Assembly (NCBI GenBank): GCA_965219015.1
Contig: CBDCNH010000018.1
Coordinates: forward strand, 1 to 64,000
DNA length: 64,000 nt
DNA from: CBDCNH01 sp965219015
GTDB lineage: Bacteria; Pseudomonadota; Alphaproteobacteria; Rhodobacterales; Rhodobacteraceae
Direction: 5' to 3'
The position numbers and the translations under genes were made by a program. Below the pieces are notes generated by a model. The model had not been told where the DNA came from, ran no database searches, and saw nothing but the letters and a program-made list of their open reading frames with translations. This document shows positions 1-9,359 of the stretch, one piece after another; the stretch's first letter is position 1, and each line of letters starts with the position of its first letter.

Positions 1-195
1 AAGTTCCTCTACCGTGCCACCGACGGGGTGGTGCCGCGCGACGTGCTCCTGCACGAGGTCTGGGGCTACAACGCCGGCGTCACGACGCACACGCTCGAGA
101 CCCACATCTACCGGCTGCGCCAGAAGATCGAGCCCGACCCCTCCAACGCGCGGCTCCTCGTGACCGAGTCGGGCGGCTACCGACTGGTGGCCTGA
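1..195 (+). CDS. Response regulator, C-terminal winged-helix part (cut by window edge)
   Basis: The first 64 codons are the DNA-binding end of an OmpR/PhoB-type response regulator. A helix carrying VLLHEVWGYN leads into the recognition helix THTLETHIYRLRQKIE and the closing beta hairpin SGGYRLV, the usual order for the family's winged helix. The receiver domain lies outside the window, so the regulator cannot be named. The stop is only 23 bases before xthA, in the same direction, so the two may be co-transcribed. The family call is firm; the target genes are unknown. Confidence 0.85.
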   Translation, partial: KFLYRATDGVVPRDVLLHEVWGYNAGVTTHTLETHIYRLRQKIEPDPSNARLLVTESGGYRLVA

Positions 196-218
196 GGCTT
201 TTCTGCTAGGCTGCCCGG

Positions 219-1004
219 ATGTTCACGCTCGCCACCTGGAACATCAATTCGGTGCGGCTGCGCGCGGATCTCGTCGCGCGGCTCCTGACAGAAGAAGCGC
301 CGGACGTGCTCTGCCTGCAGGAATGCAAGGCGCCCGTCGACCTCATTCCGCGCGAGGCCTTCGCGCCGCTCGGCTACGCGCACCTCGTGGCACGCGGGCA
401 GAAGGGCTATAACGGCGTCGCGATCCTGTCGAAGCTGCCGCTCGAAGATGCGGGCGACACAGATTTCGCCGGGCTCGGCCATGCCCGGCACGTCGCGGCG
501 CGGCTGCCCAACGGCGTCACGGTCCACAACGTTTACGTGCCGGCCGGTGGCGACGTGCCGGACCGCGAGGCCAACCCGAAGTTCGGCCAGAAGCTCGATT
601 TCCTGTCGCACATGCGCGATGCCTTCCGCGCCGCCCCGCCGCATCGTGCGATCCTCGTCGGCGACCTCAACGTCGCCCCGCGCGAGGACGACGTCTGGAA
701 CCATCGCGCGCTTCTCAAGATCGTCAGCCACACGCCGGTCGAGGTCGAGCACTTCGGCGCGGCGCAGGATGCGGGCGGCTGGGTGGACGTGACCCGTGCC
801 GACCATCCCGCCGGGCCGCTCTATTCGTGGTGGTCCTATCGCTCGCCGGACTGGTCCGCCGCCGACAAGGGCCGCCGGCTCGACCACGTCTGGGCGAGCG
901 CCGACATCGCCGCCGCCGCGCACGCGAGCCGCATCCTGCGCTCGGTCCGCGGCTGGGAGCAGCCTTCGGATCATGCGCCCGTCTTCGCCGCCTTCGACCT
1001 CTAG
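219..1004 (+). CDS. xthA: Exodeoxyribonuclease III
   Basis: A 261-residue endonuclease/exonuclease/phosphatase-fold enzyme that cleaves DNA at abasic sites in base excision repair. The family landmarks are in order: ATWNINSVR at the N-terminus (metal and substrate Asn), LQECKA with the metal-binding Glu near residue 34, VGDLNVAP (catalytic Asp-x-Asn) near residue 148, and the C-terminal RRLDHVWAS and SDHAPV motifs carrying the last Asp-His pair. Length is normal for XthA. It follows the response regulator by 23 bases and precedes the thioredoxin gene. Start chosen at the ATG giving MFTLATWN, which matches the family N-terminus. Confidence 0.95.
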   Translation: MFTLATWNINSVRLRADLVARLLTEEAPDVLCLQECKAPVDLIPREAFAPLGYAHLVARGQKGYNGVAILSKLPLEDAGDTDFAGLGHARHVAARLPNGVTVHNVYVPAGGDVPDREANPKFGQKLDFLSHMRDAFRAAPPHRAILVGDLNVAPREDDVWNHRALLKIVSHTPVEVEHFGAAQDAGGWVDVTRADHPAGPLYSWWSYRSPDWSAADKGRRLDHVWASADIAAAAHASRILRSVRGWEQPSDHAPVFAAFDL

Positions 1005-1071
1005 CGCCCCCTTGGCGCGAGCGCGCGAGGGGCACATATAGGCGGCCAGCAGCATGAGGGGGACGCAAGCG

Positions 1072-1977
1072 ATGCTCGAGTTCGGCAAACCGGCGGCGAA
1101 GCCCGCGCCGGCCGCGGTCGGCGACACGACCGAGGCCACCTTCATGGCCGACGTGATCGACGGCAGCGCCGACGTGCCGGTCATCGTCGACTTCTGGGCG
1201 CCGTGGTGCGGGCCGTGCAAGACGCTCGGGCCGATGCTCGAAACCGCCGTGGCGGCGGCGAAGGGCCGTGTGCGGATGGTCAAGCTCGACATCGACCAGG
1301 CGCCCAACATCGCGGCGCAGCTTCGCATCCAGTCGATCCCGACGGTCTACGCGTTTTTCAAGGGCAAGCCGGTCGACGGGTTTCAGGGGGCCGTGCCGCA
1401 GTCCGAGGTGAACGCCTTCGTGACCCGCGTGGCGGCGATGGGCGGCGACGGCGGGATCGCCGAGGCGCTCGAGGCCGCCGAAGCCATGCTCACCGAAGGG
1501 GCCGCCGTCGACGCCGCCGAGACCTTTGCCGCCATCCTCGGCGAAGAGCCCGGCAACGCCGCGGCCTACGGCGGCATGGCGCGTTCCTACCTGGCACTGG
1601 GCGAGCTCGACCAGGCCGAGGCGCTCCTCGCGGCGGCCCCGCCCGCCATCGCCGCCGCCGCGCCGGTCGAGGCCGCCCGCGCGCAGTTGGGCCTCGCCCG
1701 TCAGGCAATGGACGCCGGCCCCGTGGACGCACTTCGCGCGGCCGTGGACGCGCATCCCGAGGACCACCGGGCACGCTTCGACCTTGCGCTGGCGCTCCAC
1801 GCGAGCGGCGATGTCGCGGGGGCCGTGGACATGCTGCTAGACCTCTTCCGCCGCGACCGGACCTGGGATGACGATGCGGCGCGCAAGCAGCTGATGACCA
1901 TCTTCGAGGCGCTGAAGCCGCAAGACCCGATCGCGCTCAAGGGCCGCCGCCGGCTCAGTTCGATGATCTTTGCCTGA
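1072..1977 (+). CDS. Thioredoxin / CnoX-type co-chaperone (thioredoxin plus TPR-like domain)
   Basis: A 301-residue protein with an N-terminal thioredoxin fold (active site WCGPCK, Cys46 and Cys49) and an Ala-rich helical C-terminal half of TPR-like repeats, the architecture of CnoX/YbbN. In the family these proteins hold unfolding clients and hand them to DnaK or GroEL; some keep redox activity. This one retains both Cys, unlike E. coli YbbN. An in-frame ATG at 1054 exists, but GAGGGGG at 1057-1063 is a well-placed ribosome-binding site for the ATG at 1072, so the shorter form is preferred. The Lon-domain protein and Trm112-like gene follow in the same direction, a conserved alphaproteobacterial order. 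Confidence 0.88.
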   Translation: MLEFGKPAAKPAPAAVGDTTEATFMADVIDGSADVPVIVDFWAPWCGPCKTLGPMLETAVAAAKGRVRMVKLDIDQAPNIAAQLRIQSIPTVYAFFKGKPVDGFQGAVPQSEVNAFVTRVAAMGGDGGIAEALEAAEAMLTEGAAVDAAETFAAILGEEPGNAAAYGGMARSYLALGELDQAEALLAAAPPAIAAAAPVEAARAQLGLARQAMDAGPVDALRAAVDAHPEDHRARFDLALALHASGDVAGAVDMLLDLFRRDRTWDDDAARKQLMTIFEALKPQDPIALKGRRRLSSMIFA

Positions 1978-2017
1978 CCGCATTTGCCGGCCGCGCACAG
2001 TGAGCTAGGTTCGACGC

Positions 2018-2662
2018 ATGGGGAAATTCGTAGACCTGCCCGACACGATACCGGTGTTTCCGCTGCCCGGCGCGCTCCTGCTGCCGCGCGCGCGATTGCC
2101 GCTCCACCTCTTCGAGCCGCGCTATCTCGCGATGCTCGACGATACCCTCAAGACGCGGGAACGCCTCATCGGGATGGTCCAGCCCCGCGAGGTTCCGGGC
2201 TCGCAGGAGCGGCGCCTGCAGTCCATCGGCTGCGCGGGCCGGCTCACCGGCTTTTCCGAGACGGAAGACGGTCGCTACATGATTACGCTTTCGGGCATCA
2301 GCCGGTTCCGCATGCACCGCGAAGTGACCGGATTCTCGCCCTACTTGCGCGCCGACGTCTCCTGGTCCGGCTTCGACCGTGACCGGGGCCCGGTCGAGAC
2401 CGACGCGGGCTTCGACCGCGAGAGCTTCATGGTTCTCCTTGGAAAGTACTTCGCGGCGCAGCATCTCTCGACCGACTGGTCGAGCCTGAAGGAAGCGGAG
2501 GACGAGCTCCTCATCAACTCGCTCTCGATGCTTTGCCCGTTCGATCCCGAGGACAAGCAGGCGCTTCTCGAGGCGCCGTCGCTCGACAACCGGCGCGAAA
2601 CGCTCGTGACCCTTCTCGAATTTGCGCTCCGCGGCGGCAACGGCGAGGAGATCATGCAGTGA
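2018..2662 (+). CDS. Lon substrate-binding (LON/PUA-like) domain protein
   Basis: A 214-residue protein made only of the Lon N-terminal substrate-recognition domain. It begins with the typical IPVFPLPGALLLPRARLPLHLFE stretch (IPVFPL, then LHLFEPRY) and carries the RLTGF strand. No AAA+ module or Ser-Lys protease domain is present, so it is not a protease by itself. The family role is unknown; it is usually described as peptidase S16, Lon-like. It lies 40 bases after the thioredoxin gene, and its stop overlaps the start of the Trm112-like gene, so the three probably form one transcript. Confidence 0.9.
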   Translation: MGKFVDLPDTIPVFPLPGALLLPRARLPLHLFEPRYLAMLDDTLKTRERLIGMVQPREVPGSQERRLQSIGCAGRLTGFSETEDGRYMITLSGISRFRMHREVTGFSPYLRADVSWSGFDRDRGPVETDAGFDRESFMVLLGKYFAAQHLSTDWSSLKEAEDELLINSLSMLCPFDPEDKQALLEAPSLDNRRETLVTLLEFALRGGNGEEIMQ

Positions 2663-2841
2663 CGGGGGCCACATTCGACCGCCGGATGCTCGAGGCGCTG
2701 ATCTGTCCGGTGACGCACCGCACGTTGACCTGGGACGCCGCCCGCGCCGAGCTCGTGTCGGAGGGCGCGCACCTGGCCTTCCCGGTCCGCGACGGCATCC
2801 CGGTGATGCTTGTCGACGAGGCCCGCGCGCTCATCGACTAG
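2659..2841 (+). CDS. Trm112 family small protein
   Basis: A 60-residue protein starting at a GTG that overlaps the preceding stop (GTGA, 2659-2662), which suggests translational coupling. The sequence RRMLEALICPVTHRTL and the C-terminal FPVRDGIPVMLVDEAR are the hallmark of Trm112/YcaR proteins. Only one Cys is seen where zinc-binding relatives have a CPxCxG pair, so metal binding is doubtful. Eukaryotic Trm112 activates methyltransferases; the bacterial role is unproven. The reading frame extends further upstream, but only as a shadow of the Lon-domain gene. Confidence 0.88.
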   Translation: MTGATFDRRMLEALICPVTHRTLTWDAARAELVSEGAHLAFPVRDGIPVMLVDEARALID

Positions 2842-2851
2842 GCCCGTTCGA

Positions 2852-4060
2852 CTAAGCCCGTTCGCCCCGCATCAATCGCGGCAGGTCTCCCGCCAGTCCC
2901 GCCGCCTCGCGCATCAGCCGGCGCCGGAGCGGCGGCAGCGCTCCCGCCAGCCCGAGGCCGAGGTCGCGTCCGAGGCGCAATAGCGGATTGTCGTTGGAGA
3001 ATGCCCGGTTGAAAAGGTCGGTCGCCGCCACCAGGGCGCCGGCGTCGAACCGCCGCCAGCGCACGTAGCGCGCGAGCACCTCCGCTGTCCCGAAATCCTC
3101 GCCGCGCCGCCGCGCGTCGGCCAGCACCTCGGCGAGCGTCGCCACGTCGCGGAGCCCGAGGTTCAGGCCCTGTCCCGCGATGGGATGCACGCCATGCGCC
3201 GCATCACCGACAAGCGCCGTCCGGGGTCCGGTAAGGCGTTCGGCGACGCTCAGCGTCAACGGATATCCGCTCCGCTTGCCGACGAGGGAGATCGCGCCGA
3301 GCCAGTGGCCGAAGCGCGGCCGCAGCAGCGCCAGAAATGCGTCGTCGGGGAGCGCGGCGATGACATCCGCTCGCGCCGTGCTCTCGACCCAGACGATCGA
3401 GCACCGGTTGCCGGTCAGGGGCAGGATCGCGAGCGGCCCGCCCGGCATGAAGAACTGCTGAGCGATCCCGCCGTGCGGCTCGGCATGCTCGACCGCCGCG
3501 ACGAGCGCAGTCTGGTGGTAATCCGTCACCCGGCGCGCGATCCCCGCACGTCGCGCGGTGCCGCCCCGCCGCCCGTCCGCACCGATGACGATCCGCGCCG
3601 CGAGCCTATTCCCGTCCGCCAGCGTGACGGCCGCGTCGTCCTGCGCCATCACCGCGCCCACATGGTGCGCGATCCCCGGCGTCGCTCCGACGCGCTCCGT
3701 GAGCGCGCGCCGCAGGTGCCGGTCCTCGACCATGTAGCCGAGCGGGCCCTCCTCCAGTTCGGCATGGTCCATCGCAAGATGCCATCGCGAGGGCCCGCGC
3801 CCGGCATGTCCATCGCTCGCCTTCACCGTCAGGATCGGGCCCGCGTCGTCCGCCAGCGCATCCCACAGCCCGAGCGCGCCGAGCATCCGTCGCGAGCCCT
3901 GCGCGATGGCGTAGGCGCGCCCGTCGAAGGGGCCGAGCGCGTCGGAGAGCGACGCCCGGTCGACCAGGGCCACGGACATCCCGGCCTGCGCCAGCGCCAG
4001 CGCCATCGTGGAGCCGGTGAGGCCGCCTCCCACCACCACGGCATCGGCATCACGTGTCAT
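2852..4060 (-). CDS. UbiH/UbiF/VisC/COQ6-family FAD monooxygenase (ubiquinone ring hydroxylase)
   Basis: A 402-residue flavoprotein monooxygenase. The N-terminal Rossmann motif VVVGGGLTGS binds the ADP part of FAD, and the C-terminal signature GDAAHGVHPIAGQGLNLG near residue 280 is the ubiquinone-biosynthesis hydroxylase motif. The family introduces hydroxyls into the ubiquinone precursor ring; which carbon is attacked cannot be read from the sequence. The start is set at MTRDADAVVV because it directly precedes the Rossmann strand; a longer form from 4090 would overlap upstream regulatory DNA. It is divergent from the amidase gene and converges on the Trm112-like gene with a 10-base gap. Confidence 0.85.
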   Translation of the reverse strand: MTRDADAVVVGGGLTGSTMALALAQAGMSVALVDRASLSDALGPFDGRAYAIAQGSRRMLGALGLWDALADDAGPILTVKASDGHAGRGPSRWHLAMDHAELEEGPLGYMVEDRHLRRALTERVGATPGIAHHVGAVMAQDDAAVTLADGNRLAARIVIGADGRRGGTARRAGIARRVTDYHQTALVAAVEHAEPHGGIAQQFFMPGGPLAILPLTGNRCSIVWVESTARADVIAALPDDAFLALLRPRFGHWLGAISLVGKRSGYPLTLSVAERLTGPRTALVGDAAHGVHPIAGQGLNLGLRDVATLAEVLADARRRGEDFGTAEVLARYVRWRRFDAGALVAATDLFNRAFSNDNPLLRLGRDLGLGLAGALPPLRRRLMREAAGLAGDLPRLMRGERA

Positions 4061-4125
4061 GACGTGGGGATATGGCGAGCGGCCCGGCATTGTCCATGCG
4101 CGCCGACGCCGCTAGCGTCAGCGGC

Positions 4126-5448
4126 ATGGATTGGCGCACCACTTCCGCGGCGGACCTCGGCCGCGGCATCGAAGCGGGGCGGATCGACCCGCGCGACCTC
4201 GCGGAAGCGTTCCTCGAAGCGATCGCGGCGCATCCGCTCGGCCCGCGCATCTACGCCCGCTCGACGCCGGAGCGCGCCCGCGCAGAGGCTGCGGCCGCCG
4301 CCGCACGCAAAGGCTTCCGGCGCAGCCCGCTCGACGGGGTGCCGCTGTCCTGGAAGGATCTCTTCGACACTGCCGGCATCGCGACCGAGGCGGGCTCGGC
4401 GCTGCTGGCGGGCCGGGTGCCCACGCGCGATGCCGAAGCGCTGGCGCGGGCCTCCGCGGCGGGCACCGTGTGCCTCGGCAAGACGCACATGTCCGAGCTC
4501 GCCTTCTCCGGGCTCGGGCTCAATCCCGTCACGGCGACGCCGCCGTGCGTCAACGATCCGACCGCCGTCGCGGGAGGCAGCTCGTCCGGCGCCGCGGCCT
4601 CCGTCGCGTTCGGCCTAGCGCCGGCCGCCGTCGGTTCCGACACCGGCGGCTCGGTGCGGCTCCCCGCCGCCTGGAACGACCTCGTGGGCTTCAAGCCGGG
4701 CCACGGGACGCTGCCCGTCGCGGGCGTGGTGCCGCTCTGTCCGTCGTTCGACACCGTCGGGCCGCTCTGCCGCACCGTCGAGGACGCCGCCTTCCTCTGG
4801 GGCGTGCTGCGCGCCGCGCGCGCGCCCGACCTCCGCGGCGCGCACCTCTCCGGAACGCGGCTTCTCGTCCTTAAGACCGTGGCGCTCGACGATCTCGAGC
4901 CCGCGGTCGGGACCGGCTTCGAGGCCGCGGTCGCGCGGCTTGCCCGCGCCGGAGCCCGCATCCGGCACGCGGCGATCCCGGAGGTGGCGGACGCGCTGGC
5001 GCTGGCGGGCAGGGTCTACGCGCCCGAAGCCTACGGTCTCTGGAGCGACGCCATCGAGTCCGCGCCGGGCAAGATGTACGACCGCGTGCGCGAGCGGTTT
5101 CGGGGCGGGCGCGATGTCGCCGCCGCCGATGCGGTCGCCGCCTGGGAGACGCTCGACCGCCTGCGCGCCCTGTTCCGCGACGCGACGGCCGGGTTCGACG
5201 CCGTGCTGATGCCGACGGCGCAGATCGTGCCGCCCGATGCCACCCGTCTCGCGGCAGATGCGGACTTCTACACCGAGCGCAACCTCGCGGCGCTCCGCAA
5301 CACGCGGATCGGCAACCTGATGGGGCTCGCGGCGCTCACGGTGCCGACGGGCACACCGTCCGTCGGGATCAGCCTCTGCACGCCGTCCGGCTCGGAGGCG
5401 CGGCTGCTGCGGCTTGGCCGTGCGGCCGAAGCGGCGCTCGGGGCCTAA
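4126..5448 (+). CDS. Amidase-signature family amidohydrolase
   Basis: A 440-residue amidase-signature enzyme. The Ser-cisSer-Lys catalytic triad region is visible: the Lys in LSWKDLFDTAG near residue 80, and the Gly/Ser-rich core GGSSSGAA followed by VGSDTGGSVR around residues 150-185. The family hydrolyses amides of many substrates and includes GatA, but there is no GatB/C neighbour and the length suits a general amidase (often misnamed Asp/Glu-tRNA amidotransferase A). Substrate unknown. The ATG at 4126 gives MDWRTTSAADL, the usual N-terminus; an upstream ATG at 4072 would run into the divergent promoter region. Confidence 0.88.
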   Translation: MDWRTTSAADLGRGIEAGRIDPRDLAEAFLEAIAAHPLGPRIYARSTPERARAEAAAAAARKGFRRSPLDGVPLSWKDLFDTAGIATEAGSALLAGRVPTRDAEALARASAAGTVCLGKTHMSELAFSGLGLNPVTATPPCVNDPTAVAGGSSSGAAASVAFGLAPAAVGSDTGGSVRLPAAWNDLVGFKPGHGTLPVAGVVPLCPSFDTVGPLCRTVEDAAFLWGVLRAARAPDLRGAHLSGTRLLVLKTVALDDLEPAVGTGFEAAVARLARAGARIRHAAIPEVADALALAGRVYAPEAYGLWSDAIESAPGKMYDRVRERFRGGRDVAAADAVAAWETLDRLRALFRDATAGFDAVLMPTAQIVPPDATRLAADADFYTERNLAALRNTRIGNLMGLAALTVPTGTPSVGISLCTPSGSEARLLRLGRAAEAALGA

Positions 5449-5551
5449 AGGCCACACGCCGCGGCCGCGTCCCCATGCGGCTGGACCCGCGCCGCCGGCG
5501 CCGGTATCGTCCCGCCAACCGGGGCGCCATGACCCTGGACGCGAGGCGAGC

Positions 5552-6734
5552 ATGACAGTCAGCGAGCGGTTCTCGGACCTTCCGGACTATGCGTTCCAGC
5601 GGCTGCGCGCGCTGCTGGCGCCGCATGCGCCGGGCGGCGCTCCGATTCAGATGTCGGTGGGCGAGCCGCGGCACCCGTTCCCGGATTTCGTGGGGCCGAT
5701 CCTCGCCGAGCATCTCGGCGGCTTCAACGGCTATCCGCCCAACGAGGGCTCCGCCGGCCTCCTCGCCGCCTGCGCCGGCTGGCTCGGGCGGCGCTACGGC
5801 GTCGCGGTCGATCCCGCCACACAGGTGATGGTCCTCAACGGCAGCCGCGAGGGGCTCTTCAACGCCTGCCTCGCGCTCTGCCCCGCCTCGAAGAACGGCA
5901 CGCAGGCGGTCGGTCTTGATGCCGAACCCGTTCTACCAGGTCTATGCCGCCGCGGCGCTCGCCGCCGGCGCCGAGCCGCACTACGTGCCCGCGACCGAGG
6001 CGACGAGCTTCCTGCCGGACTACGCGGGCCTGCCGGGTGACCTCCTCGACCGCACGGCCGCAGTCTACGTCTGCTCGCCCGCAAACCCGCAGGGCGCGGT
6101 CGCGGACGAGGCGTGGTGGCGCGACCTGCTGGCGCTTGCCGAACGGCACGACTTCCAGATCTTCTCCGACGAGTGCTATTCGGAGATCTGGTACGACACG
6201 CCGCCGTCCGGCGTGCTCGCGGCGGCCGCCGCCGTCGGTGCCGATCCCGAACGGGCGTTCGTGTTCCAATCCCTCTCGAAACGCTCGAACCTCGCTGGCC
6301 TGCGCTCGGGCTTCGTGGCGGGCGGCCCGAAGGGCATCGCCGCGATGAAGGTGCTGCGCTCCTATGCCGGCGCGCCGGTGCCAATGCCGTTGCAAGCGGT
6401 CTCGGAGGCCGCCTGGAACGACGAGGCGCATGTCGAGGCGAACCGCGCGGCCTATGCGGCGAAGCGCACCCTCGCGGGCGACGTCCTCGGCGGCGTGCAG
6501 GGCTACCGGGCGCCGGAGGCGGGGTTCTTCCTCTGGCTGCCGGTCGATGACGGCGAGGCGGCGACGCTGCGGCTCTGGCGCGAGACCGGGGTGCGCGTGC
6601 TGCCCGGCGCCTACCTCTCGCGCGAGGTCGGGGGCGTGGTGCCCGGTCAGGGCTACGTCCGCGCCGCCATTGTCGGCCCCGAGCCCGAGCTCGAGGCTGG
6701 CCTCGGCGCGCTTCGCGCCTGCCTCTACGGCTGA
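5552..6734 (+). pseudogene. PLP-dependent aminotransferase (DapC-like), reading frame broken near 5909-5916
   Basis: Class I/II fold aminotransferase, in related bacteria annotated as succinyldiaminopimelate transaminase (lysine and peptidoglycan precursor synthesis). The N-terminal half (from MTVSERFSD at 5552) and C-terminal half (from LMPNPFYQVYAA at 5916) are in different frames. The break lies in GCGGTCGGTCTTGATG: removing one GGTC copy, or one G at 5912-5913, restores AVLMPNPFYQVY or AVVLMPNPFYQVY and gives a protein of 392-393 residues with the PLP Lys in SLSKRSNLAG. As read, the first frame ends at 6040 after about 160 unrelated-free residues. Either a sequencing indel or a true slippage mutation. 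ftsK starts 6 bases after the stop. Confidence 0.85.
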
Positions 6735-6740
6735 CCGCGC

Positions 6741-9329
6741 ATGGCCTCGCTCCACGCCCGCCGCCGCGACCCGCTCCTCGACGCGCGCACCCAGGCCGCG
6801 CTCGAGCGGCGCCTGCGCGAAGCCATCGGCATCGTGCTCGTGCTCGCCGGCCTCGCGATGGCGCTCGTCATCGGCTCCTACGCGGCGCAGGATCCGGGCT
6901 GGATGTCCGCCACCGACGCGCCGGCCCAGAACCTGCTCGGTCGTCTGGGCGCCGGCATCGCGTCGCCCCTCGTCATCATCGCCGGTCGCGGCGCCTGGGG
7001 GCTGGCGCTCGCGGGCGTGGTGTGGGGGCTGCGCCTCGTCCTCCACCGCGGCGAGGAGCACGCGCTTGGCCGCGCGGTGTTCGTGCCGATCGGCGTGGCG
7101 CTCGCCTCGGTCTACGCGGCCACGCTGCTGCCGCCACCGGACTGGGGCCATTCCTTCGGGCTCGGCGGGCTCTTCGGCGACACGGTGCTCGGCGCGGTGC
7201 TCGGCGTGGCGCCGGTGCCGGCGGCACTTGGCCTCAAGGTCGCGAGCCTCGCCACCGGGATCGCCCTCCTCGTCGTCTGGGGCTTCGTGCTCGGCGTCGA
7301 CCGGCACGAGCTCGCGGCGCTGGCGCGGTTCCTCGGCGCGGGCTTCTACCGCGCGGTGCGCTGGTCGCTCCACGCGATGGGCGCGACCGGGCGGGGTGCG
7401 GCTCTGGGGGCGGCTTTGGGGGCGCGCAAACTCGCCGAACGTCGTGCCGGCCGCGCCGCGGCGCACGACCTGGAAGACCCGGCCCCGGTCCGTCCGACGC
7501 ACGGCATCCTCGCGCGGCTGCCGCTGCTGGCGCGGCGGCAGGCGGCGCCGCTAGAGCCCGAGCTTGTCGAGCCGATGCTCCCCGCGGCGCGCCGCGACAT
7601 CGACGCGCCGTCTCCCGACCGCGTGCGCGCCCGCATCGCCGATGCGGTGAGCGCCCGCGCGGCTCCCCGCGGCGAGCCGCAGTCCGCGCGCGAGGAGGTC
7701 GTCGTCCTGCGCCGCAGCGAGCCGGAGCGCGCCACCGTGCTCGCCGCCCGGCGCGAGCCCGCGCCCTCGCGCCAGGCCCGCGCGGAGGCCGAGCCGCAGC
7801 TCGATCTCGGCGAGGCGCAATCCGCCTACGAGCCGCCGCCGCTGTCGCTTCTCGCCCAGCCGGAAGAGCCCAAGCGCCAGCATCTCAGCGTCGAGGCGCT
7901 GGAGGAGAACGCGCGGATGCTCGAGAGCGTGCTCGACGACTACGGCGTCAAGGGCGAGATCGTCAGCGTGCGTCCGGGCCCGGTCGTCACGATGTACGAG
8001 CTCGAGCCCGCGCCGGGCCTCAAGGCCAACCGCGTGATCCTGCTCGCCGACGACATCGCGCGCTCGATGTCGGCGCTCTCGGCGCGCGTCTCGACCGTGC
8101 CGGGCCGCTCGGTGATCGGCATCGAGCTCCCGAACGTCCACCGCGAGAAGGTGGTGCTGCGCGAAATCCTCGCCGCGCGCGACTTCGGCGACAGCGCGAT
8201 GCGCCTGCCGCTGGCGCTCGGCAAGAACATCGGCGGCGAGCCGATCATCGCCAACCTCTCCAAGATGCCGCACCTCCTCATCGCCGGCACCACCGGGTCG
8301 GGCAAGTCGGTCGCGATCAACACCATGATCCTGAGCCTCCTTTACCGGCTTTCCCCCGAGGACTGCCGCCTCATCATGATCGACCCGAAGATGCTCGAGC
8401 TCAGCGTCTACGACGGCATCCCGCACCTGCTCTCGCCCGTCGTCACCGACCCGAAGAAGGCGGTCGTGGCGCTGAAATGGGTGGTCGGCGAGATGGAGGA
8501 GCGCTACCGCAAGATGTCGAAGATGGGCGTCCGCAACATCGACGGCTACAACGGCCGCGTCGCCGAGGCGCTGGCGGCCGGCGAGATGTTCAAGCGCACC
8601 GTGCAGACCGGCTTCGACGAGGACACCGGCGAGCCCGTGTTCGAGACCGACGAGTTCATGCCCGTCCGCATCCCCTACATCGTCGTCGTGGTGGACGAGA
8701 TGGCGGACCTGATGATGGTCGCGGGCAAGGAGATCGAGGCCTGCATCCAGCGCCTCGCGCAGATGGCGCGGGCGAGCGGCATCCACCTCATCATGGCGAC
8801 GCAGCGGCCCTCGGTCGACGTCATCACCGGCACCATCAAGGCCAACTTCCCGACCCGCATCAGCTTCCAGGTCACGTCCAAGATCGACAGCCGGACGATC
8901 CTCGGCGAGCAGGGCGCCGAGCAGCTCCTCGGCATGGGCGACATGCTCTACATGGCGGGCGGCGCCAAGATCACCCGCATCCACGGGCCCTTCGTGTCGG
9001 ACGAGGAGGTCGAGGAGATCGTCACCCACCTGAAGTCGTTCGGGCCGCCCGAGTACACCGCGAAGGTGCTGGAGAGCCCCGACGAGGACGCCGCGAGCGA
9101 GATCGACCTCGTGCTCGGCCTCGGCACGGCGGAGGGCGACGACGCGCTCTACGACCAGGCGGTCGCGGTGGTGGTCAAGGACCGCAAGTGCTCGACCTCG
9201 TACATCCAGCGCAAGCTCGCCATCGGCTACAACAAGGCCGCGCGGCTCGTCGAGCAGATGGAGGACGCGGGCCTCGTGACGCCCGCCAACCACGTCGGCA
9301 AGCGCGAGATCCTCGTCCCCGAGAGCTGA
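6741..9329 (+). CDS. ftsK: DNA translocase FtsK
   Basis: An 862-residue septal DNA pump. Hydrophobic segments in the first 200 residues form the membrane anchor. A variable linker rich in Arg, Ala and Glu follows to about residue 370. The RecA-like motor then carries Walker A GTTGSGKS near residue 515 and Walker B YIVVVVDEMADLM near 645. The last 65 residues form the winged-helix gamma domain (YIQRKLAIGYNKAARLVEQME) that reads KOPS sites and activates XerD in the family. It acts in chromosome dimer resolution and terminus segregation at the divider. It sits 6 bases after the aminotransferase gene, suggesting one transcript. Confidence 0.96.
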   Translation: MASLHARRRDPLLDARTQAALERRLREAIGIVLVLAGLAMALVIGSYAAQDPGWMSATDAPAQNLLGRLGAGIASPLVIIAGRGAWGLALAGVVWGLRLVLHRGEEHALGRAVFVPIGVALASVYAATLLPPPDWGHSFGLGGLFGDTVLGAVLGVAPVPAALGLKVASLATGIALLVVWGFVLGVDRHELAALARFLGAGFYRAVRWSLHAMGATGRGAALGAALGARKLAERRAGRAAAHDLEDPAPVRPTHGILARLPLLARRQAAPLEPELVEPMLPAARRDIDAPSPDRVRARIADAVSARAAPRGEPQSAREEVVVLRRSEPERATVLAARREPAPSRQARAEAEPQLDLGEAQSAYEPPPLSLLAQPEEPKRQHLSVEALEENARMLESVLDDYGVKGEIVSVRPGPVVTMYELEPAPGLKANRVILLADDIARSMSALSARVSTVPGRSVIGIELPNVHREKVVLREILAARDFGDSAMRLPLALGKNIGGEPIIANLSKMPHLLIAGTTGSGKSVAINTMILSLLYRLSPEDCRLIMIDPKMLELSVYDGIPHLLSPVVTDPKKAVVALKWVVGEMEERYRKMSKMGVRNIDGYNGRVAEALAAGEMFKRTVQTGFDEDTGEPVFETDEFMPVRIPYIVVVVDEMADLMMVAGKEIEACIQRLAQMARASGIHLIMATQRPSVDVITGTIKANFPTRISFQVTSKIDSRTILGEQGAEQLLGMGDMLYMAGGAKITRIHGPFVSDEEVEEIVTHLKSFGPPEYTAKVLESPDEDAASEIDLVLGLGTAEGDDALYDQAVAVVVKDRKCSTSYIQRKLAIGYNKAARLVEQMEDAGLVTPANHVGKREILVPES

Positions 9330-9351
9330 CCGGCGCCGCTCGGGGCGCCGG
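9330..9351. terminator. GC hairpin between convergent ftsK and the 9360 gene
   Basis: Perfect 8-bp inverted repeat, CCGGCGCC (9330-9337) and GGCGCCGG (9344-9351), with a 6-base loop, directly after the ftsK stop and just beyond the stop of the convergent gene. It could serve both strands. No T-run follows, so termination is inferred from position and stem strength only. Confidence 0.5.
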
Positions 9352-9359
9352 CCCCATGC

